This document shows positions 1-9,091 of a stretch of DNA of 64,000 nt, one piece after another (position 1 is the first letter of the stretch; every line of letters starts with the position of its first letter). Both the position numbers and the translations under genes were made by a program. The notes below the pieces were generated by a model. The model saw nothing but the letters and a program-made list of their open reading frames with translations. It had not been told where the DNA came from and did not search any database. Source of the DNA: Naematelia aurantialba (taxonomy: Eukaryota; Basidiomycota; Tremellomycetes; Tremellales; Naemateliaceae); NCBI GenBank assembly GCA_021527695.1, contig JAKFAO010000003.1, positions 1,984,001 through 2,048,000 on the forward strand, written 5' to 3'.

Positions 1-1466
1 TGGATGCACTCTCGGTGCATCTGGGGCCTAACCGTAAGGTCTTGGCGTACCTCGACGATATCTTTATCCTCTCGACAGACGACAAGGCCCTGGGCGACAC
101 CAAACGCTTCCTCGCAGACTACCGGACCACCCTCCAGCTTAACCCCAACAAGTGCAAGATGGTCAATTTCGAGGAAATATCCGAGAATGGTTTTCAGCTC
201 CTGGGCACAACCATTGGAGGCCAAGCGGCGAGGACTGCTTTTCTTCGACGAGCTATCGGCGGAGCTAAGCAGAAAATCTCTCATCTATCATCCCTGGACC
301 ACCAGTCTGCCCTCCTCCTCCTACGCAAGTGCATCTCCGCCGACCTACGACACTTGCAACGCTCCCTTCGGACGGACGACATCCGAGAAGAGTGGGACCC
401 ATTAGACCTAGCGCTATGGGAGGAGGTCAAGAGGATAAGGGGCAGGCCAGATATAGAGGGAGCAGAGGGAATAGAGGATGACTGCATTGGACGGGATGCT
501 GCATCCCTCCCAGCGCGGTTTGGGGGGTTAGATCTGCTCTCCCACAGGGATGTCTCACCTCATGCCCGAGCGGCGGCCGAAGAGACCGCCGACCAAGTTG
601 TCGACGATATTTTCGGTACCAAGCATTCAACCGAGGAGAGAGTATCCCGCTCGCAAGCAGAACGCTGCCGCGAGATGTGGGAGCAGCAGCGCCGTGAGTT
701 GATGAGGAAGGTGGATAGCGTTCGGGCGGTAGCGGTCTTGGAGAATGCGTCGGTGATTGGACGAAAGTGGCTCAACACAATCCCCTTCTTTCACCCACTT
801 CGCCTCAGCGACGCAGCCATCTCCACGGGACTCGCCCACCGAACACTTGCCAGAGCGCACCGACCTGTATGTAAGTGCGGTACGCCGGCAGAATTCCTTC
901 ACGAGGAGGTCTGCACAAGGATCGGTTTGACGGCCCGACACAACAACGTCCGAGACATTATCGCCGCCTCGCTCCGCAAGATACCGTCTACCGAGGTTAT
1001 CACGGAGCCCAGGACATCTGAGGGTCTAAGGCGAAACGACATCGGGCTGCGAGGGCCGGGCCGCATAGGGCGGCGGAACATCGACTACGACCTGAAAATC
1101 TACTCTCCCAACTCGACGTTTGCATTCCAACGGGTCGGTCCTCCCGTGCGGCTACCCCATGGTGCCGACCCCATCGAGTACTTCTCGGCCCATTGCGAGC
1201 ACTGGATGGCGCGAGTGGAGAGCAGAACGGACAAGAACAAGCCCGAGTCGCGCGTGGACTTCAAGCCTTTGGTGTTCACTTCCGGAGGCCTGATGGCCCG
1301 CGACACGGCAAAGGAGATCAGGTCGTGGATGGAGTTGGACAGAAGGGATATGTCGCGGATGATGGAGGCCATCAGCGTTGCTCTGCTGATGTCTAGGGCC
1401 CGGAACCGAGGGGCCTGCCTCCTTTTGAATGACGACGGGAGAGACGATTTGGACGATAACGCTTAA
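1..1466 (+). CDS. Reverse transcriptase C-terminal part, element copy 1 (5' partial)
   Basis: The frame is open from the window edge and encodes the RT catalytic C motif (YLDD near base 50), the thumb region and the C-terminal tail of the element protein. The tail has a C-x-C-x7-H-x3-C zinc-knuckle-like motif (around 870-915). It is followed by an R-N-D-I...D-x-D-L-K block (around 1030-1100) that fits the restriction-like endonuclease of R2/CRE-type retrotransposons. The protein is identical or nearly so to the C-terminal part of copy 2. It appears incomplete only because the window starts inside it. The stop at 1464-1466 overlaps the start of the next copy's ORF by 38 nt in another frame. 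Confidence 0.85.
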   Translation, partial: DALSVHLGPNRKVLAYLDDIFILSTDDKALGDTKRFLADYRTTLQLNPNKCKMVNFEEISENGFQLLGTTIGGQAARTAFLRRAIGGAKQKISHLSSLDHQSALLLLRKCISADLRHLQRSLRTDDIREEWDPLDLALWEEVKRIRGRPDIEGAEGIEDDCIGRDAASLPARFGGLDLLSHRDVSPHARAAAEETADQVVDDIFGTKHSTEERVSRSQAERCREMWEQQRRELMRKVDSVRAVAVLENASVIGRKWLNTIPFFHPLRLSDAAISTGLAHRTLARAHRPVCKCGTPAEFLHEEVCTRIGLTARHNNVRDIIAASLRKIPSTEVITEPRTSEGLRRNDIGLRGPGRIGRRNIDYDLKIYSPNSTFAFQRVGPPVRLPHGADPIEYFSAHCEHWMARVESRTDKNKPESRVDFKPLVFTSGGLMARDTAKEIRSWMELDRRDMSRMMEAISVALLMSRARNRGACLLLNDDGRDDLDDNA

Positions 1467-1693
1467 TGACTCACATGATCTTACAACCTTCACGTTGTTT
1501 TTATGGCCAGTTGTATATACAGACAGCATCCAGACCGAACTATACAGAAACATGCATCCCACTACTGTACTGACCTACGGGTCTATCTTCTTACGAGATT
1601 TTTCTGAGTCCGCGTCGCCTCTACAGCTTGCTGCAAGCGCTCGCACGATGTCGTCGGCACCGCACTATCGCCCTCCGATGTCAGGATACCCTC
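1..1693 (+). mobile_element. Non-LTR retrotransposon, copy 1 (5' part outside the window)
   Basis: This is the 3' part of an element that repeats at 3536-5228 with a period of exactly 3535 bp. By eye I count only six base differences over the shared ~1.69 kb, all in the last ~700 bp. The shared sequence stops at about 1693/5228, which I take as the element's 3' terminus. There is no poly(A) tail and no visible target-site duplication. The tail after the RT stop codon (1467-1693) is about 227 bp. Head-to-tail arrangement and near identity indicate recent amplification. Tandem, telomere-associated elements of this type (Cnl1, CRE clade) are known in Cryptococcus; assignment of this copy to that group is inference. 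Confidence 0.85.
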
Positions 1694-4600
1694 TTTTTGA
1701 ATCTCACAGCGACAAGACAGAACAGACATCGACATCAAAGCGAGGACGCCGACCAGGGCAGGAGAAGGAGAAGCCCGATACCGTGAGGCTTGTCAAGGGC
1801 CTCGGGGAGGTGGTCAACCCATCCTCCAGAGTCAACTTCGACGCGGTGGAGCGTCTTTTGGCGCCGCCATCGCCTACCGAATCCTGCCAGTCCTCCGATG
1901 CCGACCTACCAGATCCCTCTCCCTCCTCAAGCTCGCGAGATGCTCAAGCGACGGGCTCCCAGACGACTGAAGCGCACGCGACGACGACGACTACGGCACT
2001 CCTGTCGACGGGGAAACGACCACGATCGCCCACCGCCTCAGCATCTTCATCCACGAAACCCTCCCAATCCTTCTCCCCTTCTGATCCTTCTCGCTCCAAG
2101 TCGTTGACCGCTGCCAACAAAACCACTCAGAATTCAGCACGGCGATTTGGAGTTCCTCTTGATGTGAATTCTTCATCTCTTTCATCATCACGACCCCTAT
2201 CCTCTACTCCCACAACTCATTCCTCACGCGACGATCCTCCATACAAGAGGAGCCGAAACGACGCGCCCACGCTCAAATTTAAACCAAACAAACCGAACCG
2301 ACCCTCCCCTCCAGATGCCTCCCCCATCCGTTCACTTCCCCAGACTCGAGACGATACGGCCACTCAGCGTAGGGTCGACCATCGACCCCTGCCCCGGATT
2401 CCTCAATCCCTCACCCAAGCCCCCCTCCAGTCCACCCACGATCGCTTTCTTGCTCTGGCCCGTTTACCTGGCCGCCGGAAGCCTTTCCAGAAAAACGTCG
2501 ACAAGCCCTTCAGAGATGCTGCCGCACGAGCCGCAGACGCGTATCTGAAGGACCCTTCGGACGCAAACCTCCTTTTGTTCCTCGAGTTGCCCAAACGATG
2601 GCTCACACCCGCCCTGCAAGACCGCCAGCACCCGGCACGATGGCGTTTAGAGAAATTCATGAAGGAGGAACTGGAATGGCCCGAAGTACGCCCAGCAGAC
2701 AAGGCAGCGAAACGCGACAAGGTACACGACACAACGAAGCTCGTGGAGTTGGGCCGTCTGGGCACAGGCTGCCGGGTCCTCACCGAGGACACGGTAGTTG
2801 CGGATATCACTGATGAGACCGTGGCAGCTCTAGTGTCCAAGCACCCTCCCGGACCCACCCTTCCATTCGGTCTTGCGACTGGACCGGTTCCCGGTAGGGC
2901 GCCAACTAAAGACGATGTCCTCCGGGCCCTGCAAACGTTCGACCCGGACACGTCTCCCGGCATCAGCGGCTGGACAGCACGCATGCTGAACATCGTCATC
3001 GAGTCTCCGACAGTCCTCGAGTTTCTCACCATCCTGACGGCCAGTATCTTTGCGGGTACAGCCCCAGGGAAGGAGATGCTCTGTTCATCCCGCTTGACTC
3101 CGCTCGGCAAGCCCGACGGTGGCATTCGGCCGGTGGCTGTGGGGGAGGTGATGTATCGCCTGGCTATGAAGGCAATCTTGGAGAAAGCGCTCGACGGCAA
3201 GAAACCCCTGCTCCCATATCAATTGGGAGTAAAGACCAAAGGGGGTGTTGAACCCGTTGTGAGGGCAGTGGAGAGAGCGATGGATGGCACGTTGGACCAG
3301 GACTACACGCACCTCGTGTCCCTGGACGCCAGCAATGCCTTCAATGCTATCGACCGCAAGGTGGTCAGTCAAGCTGTGCACAAGTTCCTGCCTGGACTCT
3401 TCCGATGTGCCAGGTGGGCCTACCAGCTTGAATCGGATTTGGTGGTGGGCGACCGCGTCATCAGGTCACGCCAGGGCGTCCGACAGGGCGATCCTCTGGC
3501 GCCTCTACTGTTCTCGTTGGGCCTACGGCCAGCCTTGGATGCACTCTCGGTGCATCTGGGGCCTAACCGTAAGGTCTTGGCGTACCTCGACGATATCTTT
3601 ATCCTCTCGACAGACGACAAGGCCCTGGGCGACACCAAACGCTTCCTCGCAGACTACCGGACCACCCTCCAGCTTAACCCCAACAAGTGCAAGATGGTCA
3701 ATTTCGAGGAAATATCCGAGAATGGTTTTCAGCTCCTGGGCACAACCATTGGAGGCCAAGCGGCGAGGACTGCTTTTCTTCGACGAGCTATCGGCGGAGC
3801 TAAGCAGAAAATCTCTCATCTATCATCCCTGGACCACCAGTCTGCCCTCCTCCTCCTACGCAAGTGCATCTCCGCCGACCTACGACACTTGCAACGCTCC
3901 CTTCGGACGGACGACATCCGAGAAGAGTGGGACCCATTAGACCTAGCGCTATGGGAGGAGGTCAAGAGGATAAGGGGCAGGCCAGATATAGAGGGAGCAG
4001 AGGGAATAGAGGATGACTGCATTGGACGGGATGCTGCATCCCTCCCAGCGCGGTTTGGGGGGTTAGATCTGCTCTCCCACAGGGATGTCTCACCTCATGC
4101 CCGAGCGGCGGCCGAAGAGACCGCCGACCAAGTTGTCGACGATATTTTCGGTACCAAGCATTCAACCGAGGAGAGAGTATCCCGCTCGCAAGCAGAACGC
4201 TGCCGCGAGATGTGGGAGCAGCAGCGCCGTGAGTTGATGAGGAAGGTGGATAGCGTTCGGGCGGTAGCGGTCTTGGAGAATGCGTCGGTGATTGGACGAA
4301 AGTGGCTCAACACAATCCCCTTCTTTCACCCACTTCGCCTCAGCGACGCAGCCATCTCCACGGGACTCGCCCACCGAACACTTGCCAGAGCGCACCGACC
4401 TGTATGTAAGTGCGGTACGCCGGCAGAATTCCTTCACGAGGAGGTCTGCACAAGGATCGGTTTGACGGCCCGACACAACAACGTCCGAGACATTATCGCC
4501 GCCTCGCTCCGCAAGATACCGTCTACCGAGGTTATCACGGAGCCCAGGACATCTGAGGGTTTAAGGCGAAACGACATCGGGCTGCGAGGGCCGGGCCGCA

Positions 4601-5001
4601 TAGGGCGGCGGAACATCGACTACGACCTGAAAATCTACTCTCCCAACTCGACGTTTGCATTCCAACGGGTCGGTCCTCCCGTGCGGCTACCCCACGGTGC
4701 CGACCCCATCGAGTACTTCTCGGCCCATTGTGAGCACTGGATGGCGCGAGTGGAGAGCAGAACGGACAAGAACAAGCCCGAGTCGCGCGTGGACTTCAAG
4801 CCTTTGGTGTTCACTTCCGGAGGCCTGATGGCCCGCGACACGGCAAAGGAGATCAGGTCGTGGATGGAGTTGGACAGAAGGGATATGTCGCGGATGATGG
4901 AGGCCATCAGCGTTGCTCTGCTGATGTCTAGGGCCCGGAACCGAGGGGCCTGCCTCCTTTTGAATGACGACGGGAGAGACGATTTGGACGATAACGCTTA
5001 A
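1429..5001 (+). CDS. Non-LTR retrotransposon polyprotein: reverse transcriptase plus putative restriction-like endonuclease
   Basis: The ORF is 1190 aa. The N-terminal ~330 residues are Ser/Pro/Thr-rich and disordered, followed by a charged helical region. The RT core shows motif A (LDASNAFNAI, around 3320), motif B (RQGDPLAPLLFS, around 3480) and motif C (YLDD, around 3585). The C-terminus carries the C-x-C-x7-H-x3-C motif and an R-N-D...D-x-D-L-K block typical of elements using a restriction-like endonuclease. No apurinic-type endonuclease domain is seen. This fits the CRE/R2-like lineage, which primes cDNA synthesis on nicked target DNA. The first ATG (1429) and two later ones (1648, 1678) all lie in the 3' end of copy 1. 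No in-frame ATG occurs in copy 2 before about 2659. The frame is intact, so the element may be active. Confidence 0.88.
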   Translation: MTTGETIWTITLNDSHDLTTFTLFLWPVVYTDSIQTELYRNMHPTTVLTYGSIFLRDFSESASPLQLAASARTMSSAPHYRPPMSGYPLFESHSDKTEQTSTSKRGRRPGQEKEKPDTVRLVKGLGEVVNPSSRVNFDAVERLLAPPSPTESCQSSDADLPDPSPSSSSRDAQATGSQTTEAHATTTTTALLSTGKRPRSPTASASSSTKPSQSFSPSDPSRSKSLTAANKTTQNSARRFGVPLDVNSSSLSSSRPLSSTPTTHSSRDDPPYKRSRNDAPTLKFKPNKPNRPSPPDASPIRSLPQTRDDTATQRRVDHRPLPRIPQSLTQAPLQSTHDRFLALARLPGRRKPFQKNVDKPFRDAAARAADAYLKDPSDANLLLFLELPKRWLTPALQDRQHPARWRLEKFMKEELEWPEVRPADKAAKRDKVHDTTKLVELGRLGTGCRVLTEDTVVADITDETVAALVSKHPPGPTLPFGLATGPVPGRAPTKDDVLRALQTFDPDTSPGISGWTARMLNIVIESPTVLEFLTILTASIFAGTAPGKEMLCSSRLTPLGKPDGGIRPVAVGEVMYRLAMKAILEKALDGKKPLLPYQLGVKTKGGVEPVVRAVERAMDGTLDQDYTHLVSLDASNAFNAIDRKVVSQAVHKFLPGLFRCARWAYQLESDLVVGDRVIRSRQGVRQGDPLAPLLFSLGLRPALDALSVHLGPNRKVLAYLDDIFILSTDDKALGDTKRFLADYRTTLQLNPNKCKMVNFEEISENGFQLLGTTIGGQAARTAFLRRAIGGAKQKISHLSSLDHQSALLLLRKCISADLRHLQRSLRTDDIREEWDPLDLALWEEVKRIRGRPDIEGAEGIEDDCIGRDAASLPARFGGLDLLSHRDVSPHARAAAEETADQVVDDIFGTKHSTEERVSRSQAERCREMWEQQRRELMRKVDSVRAVAVLENASVIGRKWLNTIPFFHPLRLSDAAISTGLAHRTLARAHRPVCKCGTPAEFLHEEVCTRIGLTARHNNVRDIIAASLRKIPSTEVITEPRTSEGLRRNDIGLRGPGRIGRRNIDYDLKIYSPNSTFAFQRVGPPVRLPHGADPIEYFSAHCEHWMARVESRTDKNKPESRVDFKPLVFTSGGLMARDTAKEIRSWMELDRRDMSRMMEAISVALLMSRARNRGACLLLNDDGRDDLDDNA

Positions 5002-5228
5002 TGACTCACATGATCTTACAACCTTCACGTTGTTTCTATGGCCAGTTGTATATACAGACAGCATCCAGACCGAACTATACAGAAACATGCATCCCACTAC
5101 TGTAGTGACCTACGGGTCAATCTTCTTACGAGATTTTTCTGAGTCCGCGTCGCCTCTACAGCTTGCTGCAAGCGCTCGCACGATGTCGTCGGCACCGCAC
5201 TATCGCCCTCCGATGTCAGGATACCCTC
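1694..5228 (+). mobile_element. Non-LTR retrotransposon, copy 2 (complete 3535-bp unit)
   Basis: One full period of the tandem array. I place its boundaries where similarity between the two tails stops: after 1693 in copy 1 and after 5228 in copy 2, both ending in the bases ggataccct. With these limits the unit directly abuts copy 1. It has no 5' UTR of its own before the open frame and no in-frame ATG until about 2659. An alternative is that 5002-5228 includes the start of a truncated third unit. Downstream of 5228 the sequence changes to unrelated bases and then to degenerate inverted fragments of the same family. Confidence 0.75.
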
Positions 5229-5278
5229 AATTGTTTTTTTTGCGGCAGAGTAGCGTGTCCAGCGACAGCAGCGGGGAG

Positions 5279-6003
5279 GATCAAGTGCCGTAGGTCACCG
5301 TAGATGCATTTGCGGAGGAGGGCAGACTGGTGGTCTAGGGATGATAGATGGGAGATTTTCTGCTTGGCTCCGCCGATCGCTCGCCGAAAGGCAGTCTTCG
5401 CAGCTTGCATAGAGGACACCGTCTTTACTTGTGGCCCTACCGGGGACCGGTCCAGTCGCAAGACCGAATGGAAGGGTGGGCGATGCATGGTACTGGATAC
5501 TTCGGTCTGAATGTTGTATATACACCTGGCCATCAGACCAACGTGAAAGTCGTAAGATCATGCGAGTCATTAAGCGTTATTGTCCAAATCCAAATCATCT
5601 CTTCCAGCATCATTCAAAAGGAGGCAGGCCCCTCGGTTCTGGGCCCTAGACATCAGCCGAGAGATGCTGATGGCCTCCATCATCCACGACATGACACACC
5701 GCCCGACCACCTACACCACCTCCCCGAGCTTGCCGGATCCTACCAAGCTCATTATGCCTACACAACTGTCGATCAAGTCACAAGAACCCGAGCACTTCGC
5801 TCAACTCGAGTAAACGACAGCTTTCCACTCGTCTTTCATTAGCTTGAGGTCAATCAAGGACGGGTCGTAACAGGGACGCAGTGTCCCGTCCAATGCAGTC
5901 ATCCCCTATTCCCTCTGCTCCCTCTATATTTGGCCTGCCCCTTATCCCCTTGACCTCCTCCCATAGCGCTAGGTCTAGTGGGTCCCCCTCTTCTCGGATG
6001 TTT
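5279..6003 (-). mobile_element. Inverted, reshuffled remnants of the same retrotransposon
   Basis: Four blocks match the reverse complement of the element with clear but imperfect identity. About 5279-5398 corresponds to element bases about 3770-3892. About 5420-5490 corresponds to about 2850-2935. About 5503-5690 corresponds to about 4885-5070, including the ORF stop and 3' UTR. About 5881-6003 corresponds to about 3915-4040. Their order differs from the element, and 5690-5880 is unrelated to it as far as I can see. All frames are broken. The divergence is much greater than between copies 1 and 2, so these are older insertions or rearrangement products. Bases 5229-5278 are of unknown origin. 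Confidence 0.8.
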
Positions 6004-6222
6004 GTTGCACCTGATCAGCGAAATGGCGAGGCCGCAGCTTCGACTCGGGACAGACTGCCAGTGTTGTAGCTCGTTGAAAAATCAGAGCTGAATGACTCGT
6101 CATACATTTGGTTCCGTCCAGCCACTAGCACTTCCTTTTCGTCTACGGATCGTTAAACGTTGCAGCAGGAGACTCGAACAATGCAGGCATAGGCTCTTGG
6201 ACAGACAAGCAACCATCACACC

Positions 6223-8635
6223 ATGGCGCAAGAGTTCCCGACCGTCAATGTCAAGGCGCTCAAGGTCGCAGAGCTCAAGGACGAGCTGGAAAAGCGCGGT
6301 CTCGAAACCAAGGGCCTCAAGAAGGATGTGCGTCGAGTCTTGGACTCGGACTGTTTGGAGGGCTACATCTTCCTCATCCTCCACTCCAGCTCTCTCTCAG
6401 CTCCTCCCTCTCTCCTCAGTTGCGACTCTGGGGAGAGCGCCGGGTCCTGGAAGGTATTGTTCGTTGACGTGTGAGGGGATGTATGGTGTTGGTCCCCCAT
6501 GGGCGAGGAAGGGTATTTGTTGCTGGTCTAGGTGTGAAGAGGAATGTTTGGTGTTGCTGGTCGATTTCTGAAGAAGAACGTTTGGTGGCGTGGGCTGATG
6601 CGTGGTGTAGCTCGCGGACAGGCTGCAAAAGGCGCAAGATCTCCAGCTTGGAGGTGGGACGGAACTCGCTCCTCCAACCGAAGAGACTGCGGACCTAGCT
6701 GTTCCACCTAAAGAATTCAGCACCACGGCGAATACTGCAGCCACCTCTGAGGACCCTCTCGCTGCCGCCGAGAACCCCGCCCCTTCCGCCGACCAACCTG
6801 CACTCCCCGCCGAGAACACTTCCATTCCCACCGAGAACACTCTCGTTACCGCCGACCAACCTGCAGTTCCCGCCGAGAAACCTTCTCCAGCTGCCGCTCC
6901 CGACACTCCCACCGGTTCGGACCGCAATGGCGTCGGCCACTCAATGGTGGAAGGCGCCGCCGAGGCCGCAGCAGAGATACACGACCGCGCCACGGCCGCT
7001 GTCAACGCCGACGCACAGGCGGTATCCGCGCAGCCTCAGGCGCTTGATGCAGAGGTTGCGAGGGTGGTTGCGGTCGAAGAAGCAAAGGCCGCATTGTCGC
7101 CCACTCCCCCACCTGCGAGGTCGCTCTCGCCTGTACCTGCCAGCGCATCGCCGTTGCCATCCACGGCTTTGCGACCGGCCCCCGTAACGTCGCAACCGCC
7201 ATCCACCACGTCGCAGCCGCCACCCACCACAACGTCGCAGCCCGAGCCCGCCATCACGTCGCGGAAACGATCCCTCTCCCCCGAAACAGAGGACCGCGAC
7301 GCTGAGGCCGACACCAACACTCGTATCGAGCCGTCGAAGCGACCAAAACCAAACGACCACGTCAACACAGCCCGCCCCAACTTGAACGCAAACGCAAAAG
7401 CGTTACCCCTTCCCTCGTCGTTATCGCACCTCTTGCATCCGCCGACCAGAGCGCTGTATATCTCAAACCTGCGGCGGCCCCTTCTCATCCCCACACTGCA
7501 CGAACACCTCTTCCCAGACCACGTGCCCACCTCCTCAGGCGAGACCTACCTCCCCCCTCCTCACGCGCCGTTCTCGTCCGCTTCGCATCCCGGCCTCTGG
7601 CTGTCCGGCGTCAAAGACCACGCATATGCCGTATTCGATGTCCTGTCTGATGCCATTGACGCGGCCGAGCGCGTCGAGGGAAAAGTATGGCCGGAAGATT
7701 CTGGCTCCAAGCTGCACGTCGAGTTTGTCCCCGAGGACAAGGTGCTGGCGCTTGTCGATCGCGAGGAGCTTGCTTGGTCGCAGGGCAGGCAGAAGTTAGT
7801 CCTGAAAATCTCGAAGACCGGCGGGGCCGGGGGCGACCAGGATGCATTCCAGTTTGAGCTCGAAGGCGGAGGTGGTCTCGGTGCGCGGCCCGTACCGGGC
7901 GCTCGACCATTGCCGGGTCCTATTAACGGCTCGGGAGGCCGAGGAGCTGGATTGTCAGCGTCTGGAGCGGGAATGGCGTCAGTGTCGGGCGCTGGACCAG
8001 GACCGGGACTTGGGGTGGGAGTGGGACAGGGAGCCGGGGCGACCAGGTCCGCTCCTCCACCGAATGCCCCATCCGGTCCGTCGGCAGGAGTCAGTATCCG
8101 CGGCCGCGCTGTGCCTCCTCCGGCGGGCTTGCGCGACCCGCCTCCCCACAGATCGGGGGACAGTTATCGCCCGGCCCAGGCAAGCGGGGACAGCTACCGC
8201 CCGTCAGACCGTTCCGACCGGCCCTCGTTTCCCGCCAACGGCAATGGGGGTAACAACAGGACCGGGAGTGACAGTGGGAACGGGAACGGCAACAGCAGCG
8301 CCAGTTTTGGCGGTGTGAACCCGCAGAGGGCGGCGCTGATAGCTGGGAACGAAAGGGGTCCGCCGAGAGGGTTTGCGAATGGCTCCGGTGGTGGCGGCTA
8401 CGGTGGTGGCGGCCCTCGTGGTGACGGCTACGGTGGTGGCGGCTATAGCGGCGGTGGCTATAATGGTAGAGGCGGTGGTGGTGGTGGTGGTGGCAGCTAT
8501 GGCGGTAGAGGTAGTGGAGGTGGAGACGGGCGAGATCAAGGCTGGGCAGCCAGGAGCGGGCGTCAAGTCGGACTAAAGAGGACCAAGACGGGACCGAGTT
8601 TGTCGTGGCGCGAAGGGCCGGGAGCCCGTGCGTGA
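6223..8635 (+). CDS. SAP-domain, acinus-like RNA-binding protein
   Basis: Model: exon 6223-6327, intron, exon 6611-8635; the intron joins in phase 0 and restores the SAP helix. Residues 8-45 form a SAP motif (LKVAELKDELEKRGLETKG), which binds DNA or RNA. A long Ala/Pro/Glu-rich linker follows. Around 7440-7800 is an RRM-like fold beginning ALYISNLRRPLL and containing KDHAYAVFDVLSDAIDA, close in order to the RRM of acinus, a splicing-linked ASAP complex subunit. The C-terminus is Gly/Arg-rich (RGG-like, 8380-8560). The protein is probably nuclear and involved in mRNA processing. I could not recognise the RNPS1/SAP18-binding motif of acinus, so a more general SAP/RRM protein is possible. Confidence 0.75.
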
Positions 8636-9091
8636 ACCACGCGGGATAGGTACAGCGACACGAGATAGGTATGGAGTGTGGTTGTGGTGGCGTGTGCAGA
8701 TCAACAGCGATCGGAAGAAACAATGGATATGCGGTACGATGTGTCTGTTTACGACATCGGAGATACAGAAGGATATGCGGTACGATGTGCATGTCTACAA
8801 TATCCAGAAGACACATGGATGGATATGCAGTTCGTTCGTATATCCAGAGTAGTGCACAATGCCTATGCAGTCGTGTAGTGCGCCGCGTGGGACGCCCATG
8901 TCTTCACTGTCAGGCTCGGGCATGATGATCGTGTGGCGATTATGCAATTTGTCGGTGCGTATATTCGTACGCGTGTACGTCCTCTCGGTGTCGTGTCGGC
9001 GTCGGTGTTAATGTTGGTGTCGGTGTTGATGCCGGCGTCTGAGTAGGCATGGAAATCCACGAAACACATGCAGCAACTCCCAACGGGTCCA
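8636..9091. repeat. Gap between convergent genes with a ~50-bp imperfect direct repeat
   Basis: About 8723-8850 holds two good and one partial copy of a unit beginning ggatatgcggtacgatgtg. The rest (to 9091) has runs of GTGTCGG-type sequence and no supported gene. It separates the convergent 3' ends of the SAP-domain gene and the lipase gene, so it probably contains both transcript ends. Confidence 0.6.

Noticed and set aside
2403..3200. 265-codon open frame on the minus strand opposite the reverse transcriptase
   Set aside because: It mirrors the codon pattern of the RT gene, has no motif and is not conserved as a protein.
5229..5293. Start of a third retrotransposon copy with its own short ORF (4964-5293)
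   Set aside because: The matching sequence stops at 5228, which is better explained as the element's 3' end. The remaining codons to 5293 are flanking sequence.
1..6003. Telomere repeats
   Set aside because: No TTAGGG-like or CCCTAA-like array is present, so subtelomeric location remains inference.
8091..8816. 241-codon minus-strand frame rich in His and Arg
   Set aside because: Antisense of the Gly-rich tail of the SAP-domain protein.
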